From Phycisphaerae bacterium (lineage in GTDB: Bacteria; Planctomycetota; Phycisphaerae; Sedimentisphaerales; Anaerobacaceae): a stretch of 64,000 bases of DNA. Shown here piece after piece: positions 60,975 to 64,000 of the stretch. Position numbers and translations under genes: made by a program. The stretch is from assembly GCA_017993835.1 (NCBI GenBank), contig JAGOLX010000021.1, forward strand, positions 27,894 through 91,893. Direction: 5' to 3'. The first letter of the stretch is position 1. The number at the start of each line of letters is the position of its first letter. The notes beneath the pieces were generated by a model that had not been told where the DNA came from, did no database searches, and was given only the letters and a program-made list of their open reading frames with translations.

Positions 60975-62810
60975 ATGATGCAACCGTTGATACTCATGAC
61001 ATGTGCTGCGGCGAGTCTGTGGGTCTCCCAGGCGCCGGTGATCGAGACGAAGGCGTTCCATGCGTGGGCGCCGAGGCCGCCGATGGGGTGGAACAGTTGG
61101 GACTGCTTCGGCGCGACCGTGACGGAAGAGCAAGTCAAAGCCAACGCGGACTACATGGCCGAGCGCCTCGCTGCCCACGGGTGGCAGTATATCGTGGTGG
61201 ACATCCAGTGGTACGAGCCGCAATCGAGGGGCTGGGACTACGCTGCGAATCCCAAGCCCGTGCTGGACGAGTACGGCCGGTTGTGGCCGGTCCTCGCCAA
61301 GTTCCCGTCGTCTGCCGACGGCAAGGGCTTCAAGCCCCTGGCGGACTACGTACACGCCAAGGGTCTCAAGTTCGGCATCCACCTGATGCGCGGCATCCCG
61401 CGCGAAGCGGTGAAGCGCGACTGCCGCATACTCGGCGCCGAGACGACCGCCTCCGCCATCGCGAACACCAGCAGCACCTGTCCCTGGAATCCCGACATGT
61501 ACGGCGTCGATATGTCCAAGCCCGGCGCGCAGGCGTACTACGATTCGGTCTTCGAGCTGATCGCCGATTGGGACGTCGATTACGTGAAGGTGGATGACCT
61601 GTCGCGCCCGTATACCAGCCAGAAGCCCGAGATCGAGGCCATTCGCAAGGCCATCGACCGCTGCGGCCGGCCCATCGTGCTCAGCACGTCGCCCGGCGCG
61701 ACGCCCTTCGAGGTCGCGCAGCACGTCGCGACCCACGCCAACCTCTGGCGTCTCACCGACGACTTCTGGGACAGTTGGCCCCTGCTGAAACAGGAATTCG
61801 AGATCTGCGACCGGTGGTCGCCGTACATTGGGCCGGGACATTGGCCCGATCCCGATATGCTGCCCCTGGGAGCCATCCACGTCGGGCCGCGAATGAACAA
61901 GGGCTGGACGAAGTTCACGCGAGACGAGCAGGTGACGCTGATGACTCTGTTCTGCATCGTCCGCGCGCCCCTGATGTTCGGCGGGCACCTGCCCTGGAAC
62001 GACGACTTCACTCTGTCGCTGATCACGAACGACGAGGTCCTGGCGGTCGATCAGCGCAGCGTCAACAATCGCCAGTTGTTCCGGCGGGACGACCTGGTCG
62101 CGTGGACCGCCGACGTCCCAGACTCGCAGCACAAGTACCTGGCGGTGTTCAACGCCCGCGAGCCGGGCGACGGATTCGACCACAGCAAGGCGCTCTTCAC
62201 CAGCGAAGTTCTCCGAGGCAGGGGGCCCGGCCGGTCTGTGGAAGTCGCCGCGGACATCCGCGGCGCGCGCAAGCTGTTCCTTCAGGTCACCACCGCGGAC
62301 GATGGGTTCGACTACGACCACGCCGACTGGATCGAGCCCAGGCTGATCGGTCCCGAGGGCGAGAGGAGACTGACGGACCTCCCGTGGGTCTGCGCCACCG
62401 CCGGCTGGGGCGAGACCCGCGTCGGCAAGAACGCCTCGGGACAGGACCTCACCCGCGCCGGAGCGCCCGTCGCGTACGGCATCGGCACGCACGCGCCGTC
62501 GATCATCGAGTACGATCTCCCGACCGGTTACACGACGTTCAAGGCGACCGCTGCGGTGGACGTCGGCAGTCGCGGGCGCGGATCGGTGCGATTCGTGGTC
62601 TACACCGATCAGGCCCTCGTGCCTGTGCCGCAAAGCGCGACGGTCGCTGTCTCGCTGACGGAGGCGGGCATCTCCGGCCGCGCGCGGATTCGCGACCTGT
62701 GGTCGCACCAGGACCTGGGCGTCTTCGAGAAGGAATTCGCTCGCGACCTGCCTTTCCACGGCGCAGGACTCTATCGACTAACCCCCGTTCCGCAGCCGTC
62801 ACACCAATGA
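60975..62810 (+). CDS. GH27 alpha-galactosidase with NPCBM-like domain
   Basis: 611-residue secreted enzyme. Residues 20-390 form the GH27/GH36 clan TIM barrel (APRPPMGWNSWDCFGATVTE; YIVVDIQWYEP). The nucleophile Asp is D207 in DYVKVDD and the acid/base Asp is in RLTDDFWDSW (D262 or D263). Residues 400-540 carry an NPCBM-like carbohydrate-binding domain (LFLQVTTADDGFDYDHADWI; YGIGTHAPSIIEYDLP) set before the closing beta-domain. It should remove terminal alpha-galactose (or alpha-N-acetylgalactosamine or beta-L-arabinopyranose in relatives). ATG 60975 has gagga nine bases upstream; ATGs at 60966 and 60978 are alternatives. Confidence 0.88.
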   Translation: MMQPLILMTCAAASLWVSQAPVIETKAFHAWAPRPPMGWNSWDCFGATVTEEQVKANADYMAERLAAHGWQYIVVDIQWYEPQSRGWDYAANPKPVLDEYGRLWPVLAKFPSSADGKGFKPLADYVHAKGLKFGIHLMRGIPREAVKRDCRILGAETTASAIANTSSTCPWNPDMYGVDMSKPGAQAYYDSVFELIADWDVDYVKVDDLSRPYTSQKPEIEAIRKAIDRCGRPIVLSTSPGATPFEVAQHVATHANLWRLTDDFWDSWPLLKQEFEICDRWSPYIGPGHWPDPDMLPLGAIHVGPRMNKGWTKFTRDEQVTLMTLFCIVRAPLMFGGHLPWNDDFTLSLITNDEVLAVDQRSVNNRQLFRRDDLVAWTADVPDSQHKYLAVFNAREPGDGFDHSKALFTSEVLRGRGPGRSVEVAADIRGARKLFLQVTTADDGFDYDHADWIEPRLIGPEGERRLTDLPWVCATAGWGETRVGKNASGQDLTRAGAPVAYGIGTHAPSIIEYDLPTGYTTFKATAAVDVGSRGRGSVRFVVYTDQALVPVPQSATVAVSLTEAGISGRARIRDLWSHQDLGVFEKEFARDLPFHGAGLYRLTPVPQPSHQ

Positions 62811-62822
62811 AGACCAATATCC

Positions 62823-63269
62823 ATCTCGCGCGGAGACGCGGAGGCGCAGAGCATGACGGAGAATGAATTGGGAACAATCATCGTAGAGTCGGCCATTGCT
62901 GTCCACCGTGAGCTCGGGCCGGGTCTGCTGGAAACGGTCTATGAGAGATCGCCTTGGTATATGAATTGCGCGAGCGCGGCCTGAAGGCTGAACGCCAAGT
63001 GCCGATCCGCATCAAGTACAAGTGGATCAGCTTCGACGAAGGGTTCAGGGCTGATATCGTCGACGACGACAGAGTCATTGTGGAACTGAAGTCCGTTGAG
63101 AAGACCTCAGCGGCGCACAGGAAACAGATACAGACTAACGTTCGCTTGGCCGAACGGAAGCTGGGATATCTACTCAACTTTGGCGAGGCCTTGCTGAAGG
63201 ATGGGATCACTCGTGCCGTAAATGGCTTGGAGGAGTGATTCCCTGCGTCTCAGCGTCTCTGCGCGAGAA
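62823..63269. mobile_element. GxxExxY cassette bounded by imperfect 29-base inverted repeats
   Basis: The left end 62823-62851 (ctcgcgcggagacgcggagg core) and the right end 63241-63269 (cagcgtctctgcgcgag core) are inverted copies matching at 24 of 29 positions. They enclose one GxxExxY-type gene. Similar CGCGxAGACGC-type flanks accompany these genes in other genomes, in my recollection, suggesting a small mobile cassette. It sits between the GH27 gene and RNase HI with no transposase of its own. Confidence 0.5.
62853..63238 (+). pseudogene. GxxExxY-family protein, frameshifted
   Basis: The first frame reads MTENELGTIIVESAIAVHRE, LGPGLLETVYE, then leaves the family pattern and stops at about 62984. 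The family continues in another frame from about 62955 as ALVYELRERGLKAERQVPI, then FRADIVDDDRVIVELKSVEK and an ending [14 protein letters not shown]. One missing base near 62945-62950 (tatgagagatcgcc where tatgaggagatcgcc would restore the frame) explains the break. Intact members have about 125 residues and a PD-(D/E)xK-like core (DIVDD...VELKS). Either a true pseudogene or a sequencing error. Confidence 0.82.
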
Positions 63270-63279
63270 TATTTCGACC

Positions 63280-63756
63280 ATGCAGGATCAGAAGAAGAGC
63301 GTCACTATCTACACAGACGGAGGGTGTCTCGGCAATCCCGGTCCAGGCGGCTATGGGGTCGTGCTCCGCTACGGCGAACATGAGAAGCGCCTTTCGGGCG
63401 GATTCCGGCTCACGACGAACAACCGGATGGAGATCATGGGCGCCATCGTGGCCCTGGAGGCTCTCAAGAGCCCCTGCGCGGTGACGCTCCATAGCGACTC
63501 GAAGTACCTGGTTGACGCGATGAGCCTGGGCTGGGTCGAGCGATGGAAGGCTCACGGCTGGCGGCGAAACAAGACGGACGAGGCCGTCAATCCGGACCTC
63601 TGGCAAAGGCTGCTGACCGCCTGCCAGCGTCACACGGTGAAATTCGTGTGGGTCAAGGGCCACGCCGGACACCGGTGGAACGAGATCTGCGACGAACTCT
63701 CGAAGCAGGCGGCGGCGAGCAAGGACCTCCCGCCAGACGAAGGATACGAAAGATAG
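63280..63756 (+). CDS. rnhA: Ribonuclease HI
   Basis: 158-residue endonuclease that cuts the RNA strand of RNA-DNA hybrids, removing primers and R-loops. The catalytic carboxylates align with E. coli: D13 (YTDGG; D10), E51 (NNRMEI; E48), D73 (HSDSKY; D70) and D138 (ICDEL; D134), plus H128 (H124) in [11 protein letters not shown]. Length is normal. ATG 63280 lies 11 bases after the right inverted repeat of the GxxExxY cassette, so the cassette insertion may have replaced the native upstream region. Confidence 0.96.
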   Translation: MQDQKKSVTIYTDGGCLGNPGPGGYGVVLRYGEHEKRLSGGFRLTTNNRMEIMGAIVALEALKSPCAVTLHSDSKYLVDAMSLGWVERWKAHGWRRNKTDEAVNPDLWQRLLTACQRHTVKFVWVKGHAGHRWNEICDELSKQAAASKDLPPDEGYER

Positions 63757-63768
63757 GCCCGGCCGTCT

Positions 63769-63799
63769 TGTCATGCTGAACGAGGTGAAGCATCCGGCC
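63769..63799. repeat. TGTCATGCTGAACGAgG dispersed repeat
   Basis: TGTCATGCTGAACGAGGTGA followed by AGCATCCGGCC, 13 bases after the rnhA stop. It matches the copy at 54421-54452. Confidence 0.7.
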
Positions 63800-63879
63800 C
63801 GAGGAGGAGAAGTACCGCACGAAGAGCACGCATCGCACTGATCTTCCCCACTCCCCTGCCAGATCCTTCGCTACCGCTC

Positions 63880-64000
63880 CTAAGAAACTAACTCCCCGGA
63901 GTCTGTGTTGACTATCGCATAACCCATTTGTTTGGCACGTTTTGCGAGGGATTTGAGCGTTTCTTGCTGATGGCGGCGTTCATAGGCTTGTTGGCCTTGA
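63880..64000 (-). CDS. C-terminal end of an unidentified protein, cut by window edge
   Basis: The last 39 residues of a minus-strand gene: QGQQAYERRHQQETLKSLAK, then RAKQMGYAIVNTDSGELVS and TAG. The charged YExxxxxxxLxxLxxxAKxxGY pattern recalls the tails of several transposase families, so an insertion sequence may begin beyond the window, but the fragment is too short to name. Its lower GC content (cattcatag, aaacgctcaaatcc) contrasts with the surrounding genes. Confidence 0.4.
   Translation of the reverse strand, partial: QGQQAYERRHQQETLKSLAKRAKQMGYAIVNTDSGELVS

Overview
The window (about 63% GC by eye, dense coding on both strands) looks like a chromosome segment of a heterotrophic planctomycete, most likely class Phycisphaerae. 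This is inferred from the gene families: many secreted glycoside hydrolases and polysaccharide lyases, a prepilin-type protein with a TLIELLVV leader, LamG/discoidin proteins, PQQ-propeller proteins, a DUF6807 protein, and SSS symporters beside Tat-exported enzymes. No rRNA or taxon-defining marker is present, so the class assignment is an inference.

Left third (1-17.3 kb), mainly housekeeping: a GH95 alpha-fucosidase cut by the window edge, a PilZ protein, a pssA-psd phospholipid pair, and a 902-residue protein that joins a site-2-protease-like membrane domain to an enolase whose two domains are in swapped order. These are followed by a small coiled-coil membrane protein, tRNA-Val(CAC), a MetX-MetW fusion translationally coupled to nikR, a Phd/ParE toxin-antitoxin pair, a UbiA prenyltransferase with a WaaP-like kinase, a single-domain receiver behind a clear sigma-54 promoter, a 179-bp inverted-repeat element, and groES-groEL.

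Middle (17.3-45.7 kb), carbohydrate utilisation: an SSS symporter faces a Tat-exported DegT-family aminotransferase. A tightly packed eight-gene minus-strand operon (35968 down to 20624) encodes a GH43-like/DUF3826 protein, a beta-helix/TIM-barrel DUF6298-like protein, a Tat-exported xylose-isomerase-like barrel, a GH78 rhamnosidase, a GH127 arabinofuranosidase fused to an MGH1-like domain, an HIBADH-type dehydrogenase, an MFS transporter and a DUF6807 protein. The overlaps and domain content suggest a rhamnose/arabinose-rich pectic glycan such as rhamnogalacturonan. Around it lie an alpha-glucuronidase-like enzyme, a prepilin-like protein, a duplicated-domain secreted protein, a PL1 pectate lyase and a large LamG/discoidin protein.

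Right third (45.7-64 kb): a four-gene operon (PQQ-like propeller protein, membrane-anchored protein, ABC permease, ABC ATPase), a class C serine hydrolase, a beta-helix protein, a PQQ-dependent sugar dehydrogenase with a CHRD domain, an ECF sigma/anti-sigma pair, a GH27 alpha-galactosidase, a frameshifted GxxExxY gene between inverted repeats, RNase HI, and the end of an unidentified gene. Short GC-rich palindromic repeats are scattered through the intergenic DNA, and one cluster lies inside a reading frame. Assignments rest on motif recognition by eye; no database search was run.
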